Positions 35,075 to 43,114 of a stretch of DNA of 64,000 nucleotides are shown here, one piece after another (the stretch's first letter is position 1; the number at the start of each line of letters is the position of its first letter). The stretch lies in the NCBI RefSeq assembly GCF_003074135.1, contig NZ_PPDK01000002.1, positions 62,001 to 126,000 of the forward strand, given 5' to 3'. The position numbers and the translations under genes are program-made. Below the pieces are notes generated by a model that worked only from the letters and a program-made list of their open reading frames with translations, was not told where the DNA came from and made no database searches. This stretch comes from Euzebya tangerina (lineage in GTDB: Bacteria > Actinomycetota > Nitriliruptoria > Euzebyales > Euzebyaceae).

Positions 35075-35152
35075 GCTCCGGGGGGCGGTGCATGGTTCCG
35101 CCTCAGCGACCCCTTTTGAGCATCGGCTCCACCACGCACCGCCCCCCGGAGC
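35075..35152. repeat. Structured intergenic element, copy B
   Basis: This 78-nt element has 22-nt arms (35075-35096 and 35131-35152) that pair with a single A-C mismatch as plus-strand RNA, or with a G-U pair instead as minus-strand RNA. The 34-nt loop is nearly identical to that of copy A at 23430, while several stem pairs differ in a compensating way (the base of the GC run is G-C in A and C-G in B). It begins 34 nt after the ffh stop, much as copy A follows the Fpg-like gene. Confidence 0.75.
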
Positions 35153-35197
35153 TGGCGTTCCAGAGTCTCGATGGTCACGACCTGCCATGATCGGCTT

Positions 35198-35977
35198 GTG
35201 GACAGTGCGACCGGCGGCGAGGGCAATGCGGCAGGCCTGTCATTCGATCGGATCGCCGATCGGTATGAGGAGACCAGGGGTGGGGTCGAGCGGGGGGTGC
35301 GGTATGTGCCGACGATGCTCCCGTTCATCGATATGAGTCGGCCGGTGCTGGAGGTCGGCGTGGGGACCGGGGCGGTGGCGTCGCCCCTGGCCGAGGCCGG
35401 GTTGGACGTGGTGGGTCTGGATCTGAGCCCGGAGATGCTGCGGGTGGCGGCCGGTCGCCTGGACAGCCTGGTGTGTGGGGATGGCAGTCGGCTGCCGTTC
35501 GCCCCAGGCGCATTCGGGACGGTCGTGGCGGTGTGGGCGGTGCACGTCATCGGTGATACCCAGCGGCTGGCGGGGGAGGTCGCGCGGGTCCTGTCGACCG
35601 GCGGGCGGTTCCTCGTCGTCTCCAGCACCCCTGACCAGGACGGCACCGACGTGACCGACATCGCCTACGGGTTGGCTCGCGACCTCGGGCGCGGGTGGGA
35701 CCGGTCCGCGGAGTTGGCGGAGGTCCTGCGGCCGGCTGGCCTGATGTGGGAGGGGGATCACCGGTTGGAGCCGTGGGAGGACTCGTTGTCTCCGGCTGCG
35801 GCCATCGAGGGCATCGAGCAGCGCATCTGGTCGATGCTCTGGGATCTGGACCAGCCGACGTGGGATGCGGTGGTCGAGCCGGTGGCGGCCCGGCTTCGCG
35901 CGTTGCCCGAGCAGGATCGTGGTCGCCCGCGTCATCAATGGCATGTGCTGTCGGTCTACCGATCTGCGGACGGGTGA
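35198..35977 (+). CDS. Class I SAM-dependent methyltransferase
   Basis: The 259-residue protein has the Rossmann-type methyltransferase core: SFDRIADRYEETRGG, motif I VLEVGVGTGAVASPLAEAG, GLDLSPEMLRVAAGR, AVWAVHVIGDTQRLAGEVARVL and FLVVSSTP. It resembles small-molecule or ubiquinone-type methyltransferases; the substrate is unknown. The GTG at 35198 lies 6 nt after CATGAT; an ATG at 35171 would add nine residues. It is the first gene beyond the conserved SRP region. Confidence 0.82.
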   Translation: MDSATGGEGNAAGLSFDRIADRYEETRGGVERGVRYVPTMLPFIDMSRPVLEVGVGTGAVASPLAEAGLDVVGLDLSPEMLRVAAGRLDSLVCGDGSRLPFAPGAFGTVVAVWAVHVIGDTQRLAGEVARVLSTGGRFLVVSSTPDQDGTDVTDIAYGLARDLGRGWDRSAELAEVLRPAGLMWEGDHRLEPWEDSLSPAAAIEGIEQRIWSMLWDLDQPTWDAVVEPVAARLRALPEQDRGRPRHQWHVLSVYRSADG

Positions 35978-35998
35978 CCCGCCACCTACGGTCGAGAT

Positions 35999-37786
35999 AT
36001 GGAAGGGGCGGAGGACCAGGATCGTCGTCGTTGGTCTGCCGCCTCCTGGGTGATCGTCGCCGCACTCGTGCTCGTGGTCGGATGGGTGGCCGCGGGCAGC
36101 AACGGCGGCGACTTCGGCCCGCCGGTTCCGACGGAGCCTCCCGCTGGAGCGCCTCAGACCGTGGAGTTGACCGTCACGGCGCGGCTGGACGGTCCGCTGG
36201 CTGACGACCTCGTCGTCGAGGGCTCGGGCTTCGACGGTTGGCCGTTGCGGGCACGAGTCGGGGACGCCCTGCTGAGACCCCAGACGCTGCTGCTGCGAGC
36301 CCGCTCCGACCGTCCTGTCGACCTTCCGGATGGTGTCCTCCCGCCCCCGGAGTCGGTCCTGGACGGGTTGGGGGCGTGGACGATCGATGATGCCACCGGG
36401 TTCGGCGTGGCTCTGGGTGCCGCGCAACCGCGGATGGTCATGGCGGCGGACGATCCCGATCTGGTCGACGTGGAGCTTCCGGCAGGTCGTGTCCACCCTG
36501 CGGTGCCGACCGTCGTGACCATGTGGCTCGGCCATCCCGAGATCACCGGACCGGACGACAGCTGGCGCCTGGACGTCCCGTTCGGCGACTCGACGTTGGT
36601 CGTGGACGTCGAGATCACACCGAGCGCGGCAAACCTGGCGTCCTTGCCCTTCCGGCCACTCGAGGACGTGGCCGGCGAGGTGCTGCCGGTTCCCGACATC
36701 GGCTCGGCCAGGCCGGCGCTGATCGGCAACGGCCGGCCGGTCTGGATCGCCAACACCGAGGAGCACGGGATCACCGTTGTGGACGCCCGCTCACCCTCCA
36801 GTCCCACGGGCGTCGTCGATCTGGTCCGCTGGTGCCCGGGGACCGAGGGGTTCATCGCGGCGGAGTACAGCCAGTACGACGCCACCGGGGAGATCCTGAA
36901 CCCAGTCGAGGGGCCTGGCCTGGCCACGTACACCGGCGCGGTCAGCGACATCGGGGAGTTCGCGCTGGATGGTGGCCGGGCAGGAAGCCTCCGTGAGGCG
37001 CTCCGCATCGTGGAGGCACACGGCGGCTACACCTTCGATGACGGCGGCTTGTCGAGCGGACCGTGGTTGGCCTGCACTCCACCCGACGGACCGCACGGGG
37101 ATCCGGCCGATGACGACAGCGTGCCGTTCGACATCTCGCTCTTCCCGGAGGCGCCCCTGTCGATCGTCCCCTCGATCGGGACCAGCACCGTCGTCCGTGC
37201 CGACGTGCACCTGGAGCCGGACGGTACGGGCTATCTGTGCGCCACCGATTCGGATGGTGTGTGGGCGTGCCGCGGCGAGGATGTTGTCGCGGTCGATGTC
37301 TCGCACCGCACCCCGGACTGGTCCTTCGATCGAGGTCGCAGGGCGGTCGAAGGCCCCGTCGTCATCGGGGCCATGGTGGACGGGGTCGTCAGCGAGCTCT
37401 GGCGCACTCTTCCGGTGGAGCCGGTGCCAGATCCCAGCGACGCGCCCATCTCGACCGTGGCGGTGTGGCAGGCCTTCAGGCCCGTCGAGGACCTGCCCAA
37501 CGACTGCAGCCAGTGGGTCGAGGACTGCCTCGGGATGGCTTCGGTGATAGGCCTGAACATCCTCACGGCCGACGGTCCACTCGATGGTCAGGACTGGGAC
37601 GGGTCGTTGCCCGACGGGTGGGTGGGGACGCTGGCCGCCGGAACGAGCGGGCCGCGTGAGTGGGAGCAGCCCGTGGTCGACGATGCCAACATCGACGGCC
37701 TGACCGAGGGCGACCTCGTCGCCCTGCGGATGATCGGTCCGTACGGCGGCGTTCGGGTCGAGCCGCTGCCTGGCGGCGCCGGTTGA
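35999..37786 (+). CDS. Membrane-anchored extracytoplasmic protein of unknown function
   Basis: The 595-residue product has a basic N-terminus, one transmembrane segment (about residues 14-33, WVIVAALVLVVGWVAAG) and a large soluble part that is probably outside the cell. A Pro-rich linker follows the anchor, and beta-rich segments continue (VELTVTARLDGPLADDLVVEGSGF). Paired cysteines occur in the distal half (ATDSDGVWACRGED, NDCSQWVEDCLG), suggesting disulphides. No family is recognised. The ATG is 6 nt after TACGGT (35987-35992), so the start is probably leaderless. Confidence 0.6.
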   Translation: MEGAEDQDRRRWSAASWVIVAALVLVVGWVAAGSNGGDFGPPVPTEPPAGAPQTVELTVTARLDGPLADDLVVEGSGFDGWPLRARVGDALLRPQTLLLRARSDRPVDLPDGVLPPPESVLDGLGAWTIDDATGFGVALGAAQPRMVMAADDPDLVDVELPAGRVHPAVPTVVTMWLGHPEITGPDDSWRLDVPFGDSTLVVDVEITPSAANLASLPFRPLEDVAGEVLPVPDIGSARPALIGNGRPVWIANTEEHGITVVDARSPSSPTGVVDLVRWCPGTEGFIAAEYSQYDATGEILNPVEGPGLATYTGAVSDIGEFALDGGRAGSLREALRIVEAHGGYTFDDGGLSSGPWLACTPPDGPHGDPADDDSVPFDISLFPEAPLSIVPSIGTSTVVRADVHLEPDGTGYLCATDSDGVWACRGEDVVAVDVSHRTPDWSFDRGRRAVEGPVVIGAMVDGVVSELWRTLPVEPVPDPSDAPISTVAVWQAFRPVEDLPNDCSQWVEDCLGMASVIGLNILTADGPLDGQDWDGSLPDGWVGTLAAGTSGPREWEQPVVDDANIDGLTEGDLVALRMIGPYGGVRVEPLPGGAG

Positions 37787-37823
37787 GGTGTGGTGCGGCG
37801 TCGGCGGCGGGTAAGAGGACAAC

Positions 37824-38471
37824 ATGACCGATGCTGTTCTTGCCAACGCTCATGTCCTCGTCGTCGGCGGCACCGGTGTGATCGGAAAGGCAGTCGCTGG
37901 TCACACCGCGTCGGCCGGCGCCCGCGTGACGCTCACCAGCCGCAGCGCCGACGACGCATCCTCGGCTGCCGGCGAGTTCGAGGGCGACGTCTCCGGCGTG
38001 GCCTACGACGCGACCGATCACGCCACCGTGTCGAACCTGACCGACGGCGGTCCGTTCGACCACGTCGTCATCACGGCTGCAGCGCTGTCCTTCGACAGCC
38101 TGACCGACATCGACTCGGGCGTCCTCGACGACCTGGTTGCCTCGAAGCTGCTGGGGACGATGTGGACCGCACGGCACCTCCGATCCCACGTCGACGACAA
38201 GGGCAGCATGCTGTTCGTCTCCGGAATGCTGTCGCGTCGACCGACGCAGGCAGCGCCGCTGGCCGCGGTCAACGGTGCCATCGAGTCGCTCGGCAAGGCC
38301 CTGGCCCACGAGTACGCGCCGCTGCGGGTCAACGTCGTGTCACCAGGCGGGATCGGCACGGAGGGACTGGGCGGTCACACCGGTGCACCGGGTGACGTGG
38401 CTGCGCTGGTGACCGCCACACTCGCAAACCCCTGGATCAACGGGACGGTGCTCGACATCCACGGTGGCTAG
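37824..38471 (+). CDS. Atypical short-chain dehydrogenase/reductase family protein
   Basis: The 215-residue protein has the SDR nucleotide-binding start VLVVGGTGVIGKAVA, the VVITAAAL strand (in place of NNAG), a serine strand MLFVSGMLSRRP and the C-terminal VNVVSPGGIGTE. The YxxxK active-site pair is not present: the matching helix reads LAAVNGAIESLGKAL. It is also shorter than the usual 250 residues. It may bind NAD(P) without classical catalysis, or belong to the divergent SDR branch with this AVNGA helix. The ATG is preceded by AGAGG. Confidence 0.78.
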   Translation: MTDAVLANAHVLVVGGTGVIGKAVAGHTASAGARVTLTSRSADDASSAAGEFEGDVSGVAYDATDHATVSNLTDGGPFDHVVITAAALSFDSLTDIDSGVLDDLVASKLLGTMWTARHLRSHVDDKGSMLFVSGMLSRRPTQAAPLAAVNGAIESLGKALAHEYAPLRVNVVSPGGIGTEGLGGHTGAPGDVAALVTATLANPWINGTVLDIHGG

Positions 38472-38608
38472 CGGTCCGACCCGACCGGTCGTCAGCGAGC
38501 AGCTTCTGCGGCCGTCTCGATGCCGACCGACTCCTCAAGCGTGGGGGTCTTGATCCGTCGTGCCACCTCCGCGACCCCTATCGCGGATGTCGAAGACTGG
38601 AGGGCGAC

Positions 38609-39139
38609 TCAGATCGGGTCGATCGCCTCTGTGGTCGCGAAGGTGAACCGGGTGACGTCGGTCGGAAAACTGGTCCACGCGAGGACCTTGAGCGGCCGGA
38701 TGATCCGGAGACCACCGGCGATCTCATCAGACCAGGCGTCTGGCTCTGGCTCGTAGCCGGCAGCGCCGTACTTGGCGATGAAGGCGGCCGAGAGTGTCTG
38801 CCCCAGCGCGCCGGTCACCGGTGTGGACATGACGGACTGCCCGTCAATGATGACGGCCTTCTCACCATCCTCGAGGTGGAGCGTGACCGCTGGGTTCTCG
38901 TTCACGTTCTGGACATGCCGGGTGGTTGGTGCGCCGTCGTACCAGAACGCGCCGTCGACCCACACCCCCCACCGCGGGACGGAGTGTGGTCGGCCGTCGG
39001 GCCGAGTCGACGACAGCCAGTAGTGCTGCGCCGCAACCAATCTCTCCTCGACCGAACTCCAGGTGAGAAGGCCGTCATCGGTGTCCGGGACGCCATACCC
39101 GTCGGGCATGTCGGGTCGGTCAATGCTCGCGTCGCTCAT
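38609..39139 (-). CDS. PPOX-class (pyridoxamine 5'-phosphate oxidase-like) flavin/F420 protein
   Basis: The 176-residue protein has the split-barrel pattern of PPOX-class proteins: YWLSSTRPDGRPHSVPRWGVWVDGAFWYDG, then TTRHVQNVNENPAVTLHLEDGEKAVIIDG. Actinobacterial members often use F420 or bind heme or FMN; cofC in this window shows that F420 is probably made. The ATG at 39139 is 6 nt after TATCCT on the minus strand. The frame stays open for 38 further codons after its TGA stop (see findings). Substrate unknown. Confidence 0.8.
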   Translation of the reverse strand: MSDASIDRPDMPDGYGVPDTDDGLLTWSSVEERLVAAQHYWLSSTRPDGRPHSVPRWGVWVDGAFWYDGAPTTRHVQNVNENPAVTLHLEDGEKAVIIDGQSVMSTPVTGALGQTLSAAFIAKYGAAGYEPEPDAWSDEIAGGLRIIRPLKVLAWTSFPTDVTRFTFATTEAIDPI

Positions 39140-39212
39140 GGGCAGAGGATACGAATGGGGTGCGACACACTATGGTCACACACCCGACCAACCCGACCAC
39201 ATGAGGAGTGAC

Positions 39213-39530
39213 ATGGGGTTCATCGACGACGTCAAGCGGTGGCTGGGCCGAGAAGCAGCAGACGCCAAGGAGTGGGTCGACGCATCGGTGGAACGGGGAC
39301 ACGACGAACTGGACCAGGCCGAGCGTCGATTGTCCGACGACCCGTCAACCCGGATGGCCGCGCTCCAGGACGACATCGCAGCCAACGACCAGGCCTTCGA
39401 CTCGCTGCGAGACAAGGCGGATGCGGCGCTGGCCCGGCCGCAGGCGGACGCCGACCTGGTCGAGGACGGGGTCGAGGAGACTGCATCCGTCGAGGCTCAG
39501 GAGGGCAGGGACCAACCGGGTGGCCCGTAG
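39213..39530 (+). CDS. Small charged helical protein of unknown function
   Basis: The 105-residue protein is highly charged and predicted helical (FIDDVKRWLGREAADAKEW, VERGHDELDQAERRL), with an acidic Asp/Glu-rich end. No family is recognised. The ATG at 39213 has GAGGAG upstream; a TATGGT box at 39169-39174 could be its promoter. It overlaps the start of the M24 gene by 11 nt, which points to co-expression with the osmolyte island. Confidence 0.5.
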   Translation: MGFIDDVKRWLGREAADAKEWVDASVERGHDELDQAERRLSDDPSTRMAALQDDIAANDQAFDSLRDKADAALARPQADADLVEDGVEETASVEAQEGRDQPGGP

Positions 39531-40866
39531 GGTCGCACGCAGCCTTCACGACGCGGCCGCTCGAGTCGGTCCCGCGTCGGCAGGTAGCGCCCAGGTCGCA
39601 TCCGCGGAGGACGATCTGGCCGGTGGTGCCCTCCACCACCTGAACCTCGGTCCCGGAGCTGCCTTGGAGGCCGAGTGGCAAGCCGCCGGCCTGACCCTGC
39701 CGGACCTGCCCGCCATGCGCACCTACCGCCGCTCCCGCGTGGTGCGCCAACTGCAGCTGATGGGCTACGACGGGATCCTCCTGATGGACCCCATGAACAT
39801 CCGGTACGCCACCGACGCCACCAACATGCAGGTCTGGGTGATGCACAACGGCGCCCGATACGCCTGGGTGGGTGCCGATGGCCACACGATCCTGTGGGAG
39901 TTCGCGGGCTGCGAGTTCCTGGCCGGCCATAGCCACATCGTCGACGAGATCCGCCCGGCCATCGCCGCCACCTACTTCGCCGCCGGCCCGCGCCACCGCG
40001 AACAGGCAGCCCGCTTCAGCCAGGAGTTGCTCGACGTCATGGACCACCGCCCGGGCGCTCGCCGGCGGATCGCGATCGACCAGTGCCACCAGTTGGGGTA
40101 CCAGGCCTTCGCTGATGCAGGCGTCGAGGTCGGCTCGGGCCAGGAGGTGATGGAGCTGGCCCGATCGATCAAGGACGCCGAGGAGATCAACGCGATGCGG
40201 TGCGCCGTTCACGCGTGCCAGGCCACCATGACGGACATGCACCAGAGCCTGCAGCCCGGTCTGACCGAGCGGGAGGTGTGGGCCGGTCTGCACGCCGGCA
40301 ACATCGCGCGGGCGGGGGAGTGGATCGAGACCCAGATCCTGTCATCAGGGCCGCGGACCAACCCATGGATGCAGGAGGCGAGCAGCCGGGTCATCGAACC
40401 AGGTGACCTGGTGGCCTACGACACCGACCTGGTGGGGGCGTACGGCATGATGGTGGACATCTCGAGGACCTGGCGGTGTGGCGGCGGGCGCCCCTCCGGC
40501 ACACAGCGGACGGTTCACGCCCTGGCACAGGAGCAGATCGAGCGCAACATCGCGTTGCTGACGCCGGGCCGAACCTTCCGGGAGCTGACCTTCCAGGCCT
40601 GGACACCGCCGATCGAGACCTACCGGCACTACAGCGTGCTGTTCCACGGCGTCGGCCAGTGCGACGAGCAGCCGGAGATCTACTTCCCGGCGGAGTGGGA
40701 GCGGTGGGGATATGACGGTGTCGTCGAGCCGGGCATGGTCTTCACGGTCGAGGCGTTCGTCGGGCCCAGGGCGGGTGGGGAGGGCGTGAAGCTGGAGAAC
40801 CAGGTTCTGGTCACCGAGCAGGGCCCGGAGCTGCTGACCCACTTCCCGCTGGACCTCACCGGGTAG
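39520..40866 (+). CDS. M24-family metalloprotein resembling DMSP lyase DddP
   Basis: The 448-residue protein has the pita-bread fold of the M24 family. Metal-site residues by position are Asp301 and Asp303 (DTD), Asp313 (MVDIS), His376 (LFHGVG), Glu411 (TVEAF) and Glu426 (KLENQ); Tyr371 and Asp382 flank the histidine. This spacing matches the DMSP lyase DddP as I remember its structure (295, 297, 307, 371, 406, 421, with 366 and 377), allowing a constant offset of 5-6. DddP splits dimethylsulfoniopropionate into dimethyl sulfide and acrylate. A creatinase-like or other M24 activity is the main alternative. The GTG at 39520 is the only upstream start that gives the full family length. Methylated-osmolyte genes follow. 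Confidence 0.8.
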   Translation: MARRVARSLHDAAARVGPASAGSAQVASAEDDLAGGALHHLNLGPGAALEAEWQAAGLTLPDLPAMRTYRRSRVVRQLQLMGYDGILLMDPMNIRYATDATNMQVWVMHNGARYAWVGADGHTILWEFAGCEFLAGHSHIVDEIRPAIAATYFAAGPRHREQAARFSQELLDVMDHRPGARRRIAIDQCHQLGYQAFADAGVEVGSGQEVMELARSIKDAEEINAMRCAVHACQATMTDMHQSLQPGLTEREVWAGLHAGNIARAGEWIETQILSSGPRTNPWMQEASSRVIEPGDLVAYDTDLVGAYGMMVDISRTWRCGGGRPSGTQRTVHALAQEQIERNIALLTPGRTFRELTFQAWTPPIETYRHYSVLFHGVGQCDEQPEIYFPAEWERWGYDGVVEPGMVFTVEAFVGPRAGGEGVKLENQVLVTEQGPELLTHFPLDLTG

Positions 40867-40879
40867 ACCGGACGGGGGC

Positions 40880-42208
40880 TCAGCCGGCGACGCTGAAGGA
40901 GCTGTCCGGGTTGATCTCTCGATTACGGGCAAACGTCCCGAGGTTCATCTCGAGCCCCGTCCAGCGGCCGGTGACCCGCAACGGCGCGGCGTCGTGATCG
41001 TGGCCGGCCTCGACGGCCGTGATCAGCTCAGCCATGCAGTGCCCCACGACGCCGGCGTTCTTGAACTGGTTGCCGGACGTGCCGATGGCCACGTAGAAGC
41101 CATCCAGATCGGTGCGGTCGTAGATCGGGATCCAGTCGTCGGAGACGTCGTAGAGGTCCGCGACACCCTGGCGTCGGTTGGGCACCCCGACATCGGGCAT
41201 CCGCCGTGCCAGCCGCATCACCTGCGTGGTGAACTGGGCCTCGGTCACCGAGCGGTTGAACTCGTCCGGATCCTCCACCCACTCCCGCTCATCGCACGCC
41301 GGGTCGGTCGAGCCGACCAGGATGTGATTGCCGGCCTGGGGGCGGAAGTAGACACCGGAGGCGGTGTCGGCGACGACGCTGCCTCGGTGATCGAAGTCCA
41401 GCTGTTCAGGCACCGGGACGTGGTGCGACTCGTGCCGTAGCGGCTGGGTGACGATCCGCATGGTGCCCTCCAGACCGGCCATCGCATTGACCCGGGCGGA
41501 GTGGGGGCCAGCAGCGTTGACCACCACCCGGGCGGCCACCCCGGAGCCGTCCTCGAAGGTGACCCCGCGCACCTGGCCCTCGTGGCTGTCCACCGAGGTG
41601 ACGCGGGTTCCGAACCGGAATCGCCCGCCCTGTGCCTCGGCGGCCCGCTGGAGGTTGTGCGCCGCCAACTGGGGATCGTCGACGTACCCGGCGTCCGGTG
41701 ACCAGATCGCGCCTTCCACCTGGTCGATGGCCTCAGCGCCGAACGCCTCGTCGTCGACAGCTGTTGCGGCACCGAAGGCGCCCAGGTCCAGCTCTGGCAT
41801 CCGCGCGGCCAGCCCGGCGGTGTCCAGGTCCTCGTAGGGCACGCCGATCCGGTCGAACAGCGGGAGGACGGTGTGGTGATGGCCACTGGCGTCCTTCAGC
41901 AGCAACATGCCGCACTGGACCAGCTGAGCCAGACCGCGCTCGTCGACGTCGCCGATGTGCTCCGCCCAGTTGAGCCAGTAGTGCAGCCCCTCCCAGGACA
42001 TCGCGACCCCGTCATGCGTCGAGTAGGTGAAGCGGACGATGGCGCTCGAGCTGCTGGTCGAGCCGTACCCCGCGGCCGGGCCCGCGTCCACGTTCAGCGT
42101 CGTCCAGCCACGACGTGCCAGCTCGTAGCCGATGGAGGCCCCGATCACGCCAGCTCCGATGATGACGGCCTCGACCTCGTCATGGGGCTTGCTCAGCCGC
42201 ACGATCAC
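40880..42208 (-). CDS. DAO-type FAD-dependent oxidoreductase (sarcosine oxidase-like)
   Basis: The 442-residue flavoprotein has the FAD-binding VIIGAGVIGASIGYELARRG (residues 15-34), GSTSSSSAIVRF, VVNAAGPHS, and the C-terminal FYVAIGTSGNQFKNAGVVG that closes the flavin site. It belongs to the D-amino-acid oxidase / sarcosine oxidase subunit beta superfamily and probably oxidises a secondary or tertiary amine such as sarcosine. The GTG at 42208 was chosen because GGAG lies 5 nt upstream; a longer upstream frame runs into the IclR promoter. It is divergent from the IclR gene and convergent with the M24 gene. Confidence 0.85.
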   Translation of the reverse strand: MIVRLSKPHDEVEAVIIGAGVIGASIGYELARRGWTTLNVDAGPAAGYGSTSSSSAIVRFTYSTHDGVAMSWEGLHYWLNWAEHIGDVDERGLAQLVQCGMLLLKDASGHHHTVLPLFDRIGVPYEDLDTAGLAARMPELDLGAFGAATAVDDEAFGAEAIDQVEGAIWSPDAGYVDDPQLAAHNLQRAAEAQGGRFRFGTRVTSVDSHEGQVRGVTFEDGSGVAARVVVNAAGPHSARVNAMAGLEGTMRIVTQPLRHESHHVPVPEQLDFDHRGSVVADTASGVYFRPQAGNHILVGSTDPACDEREWVEDPDEFNRSVTEAQFTTQVMRLARRMPDVGVPNRRQGVADLYDVSDDWIPIYDRTDLDGFYVAIGTSGNQFKNAGVVGHCMAELITAVEAGHDHDAAPLRVTGRWTGLEMNLGTFARNREINPDSSFSVAG

Positions 42209-42235
42209 CCTTTCTCCACGGGGAGCGCGTTGCCA

Positions 42236-42276
42236 GCATACGGGAATAGCTGGACAGACTCCTGCATACCGGTAAC
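42236..42276. promoter_or_regulatory. Candidate IclR operator: two direct repeats between divergent genes
   Basis: GCATACGGGAA (42236-42246) and GCATACCGGTAA (42264-42275) are near-identical direct repeats spaced 28 bp apart in the 69-bp space between the FAD oxidase and IclR genes. The second contains the palindrome TACCGGTA. Their position fits autoregulation and control of both directions by the IclR protein. Confidence 0.4.
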
Positions 42277-42277
42277 G

Positions 42278-43114
42278 ATGACCGCTGCGATGGCTCCCGT
42301 CCAGTCCGTTCTTCGATCCTGGTCCTTGCTGACCAAGGTGGCAGAGCACGCCGACCAGCCGCTCGGCCTGGTTGGGCTGGCCGAAGCGGTCGACCTGCCG
42401 ACCAGCACGGCGGCTCGGCTGCTGTCCACCCTCGAGGCGGTGGAGGCGGTGCGCCGTGACGAGCGAGGGGTCTACCGGATCGGCCCGACCATCGCCGCCA
42501 TCGGCTCCTCCCTCGACGCCGAACCGACCCTTCGCACGGTCGCACATCCACATATGGTCGAGCTGGTCGCGCTGACCGACGAAGCGGTGGGTCTTGCCGT
42601 TCGGGTCGCCCACGAGACCGTCACCATCGCCCAGGTCGATGCCCCGCGGTCGGTGCAGGCAGAGGACTGGTCGGGCAGCCGGTGGCCGCTGCACCTGGGG
42701 GGCTCCGGCGACGTGCTCATGACGACCTGGGATCGCGCGGACATCCACCGGCATCTGGTCGAGGTGGCGGGCTTGGACGAGGCGGGTGCGGCCCGTGTCC
42801 GATCCCGCATCGACACCGCACGAACCTCCGGCGTCGCGTGGAGTCGCGGTGACTACGTGGCGGACCTCTCGAGCGTGGCCGCACCGATCCTCGACGGCAC
42901 CCGGCGCGCCGTGGCTGCCCTCTACGTGTACGGGCCGTCCTATCGGTTCCCCGACCCGGACACGAGGGTGCGGGTGGAAGAGTTGCTGCGGGACCGGGCA
43001 CAGCGCGTCTCGGCGGCCTGGACCGCTCGACGCGGTTGGTCACGGCGTGCGACGGACCAACCGAACCCAATTGCCGCACCCGGCGAGGACTCCGGCCCGG
43101 GAGGCCGGTCGTGA
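42278..43114 (+). CDS. IclR-family transcriptional regulator
   Basis: The 278-residue protein has the N-terminal winged helix (SVLRSWSLLTKVAEHADQPLG, AEAVDLPTSTAARLLSTLEA, VYRIGPTIAAIGSSL) and the IclR effector domain (AVRVAHETVTIAQVDAP, PLHLGGSGDVLM, GVAWSRGDYVADLSSVAAPI). IclR regulators sense small catabolic substrates. It overlaps the MttB-family gene by 4 nt (GTGA), so it is the first gene of the catabolic operon, and it is divergent from the FAD oxidase. It likely controls both. The ATG at 42278 was preferred; 42290 is possible. Confidence 0.88.
   Translation: MTAAMAPVQSVLRSWSLLTKVAEHADQPLGLVGLAEAVDLPTSTAARLLSTLEAVEAVRRDERGVYRIGPTIAAIGSSLDAEPTLRTVAHPHMVELVALTDEAVGLAVRVAHETVTIAQVDAPRSVQAEDWSGSRWPLHLGGSGDVLMTTWDRADIHRHLVEVAGLDEAGAARVRSRIDTARTSGVAWSRGDYVADLSSVAAPILDGTRRAVAALYVYGPSYRFPDPDTRVRVEELLRDRAQRVSAAWTARRGWSRRATDQPNPIAAPGEDSGPGGRS

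Noticed and set aside
40880-42754. A 624-codon version of the FAD oxidase
   Set aside because: The extension would run antisense through the IclR gene and its promoter; the GTG at 42208 has a good ribosome site and gives the family's normal length.
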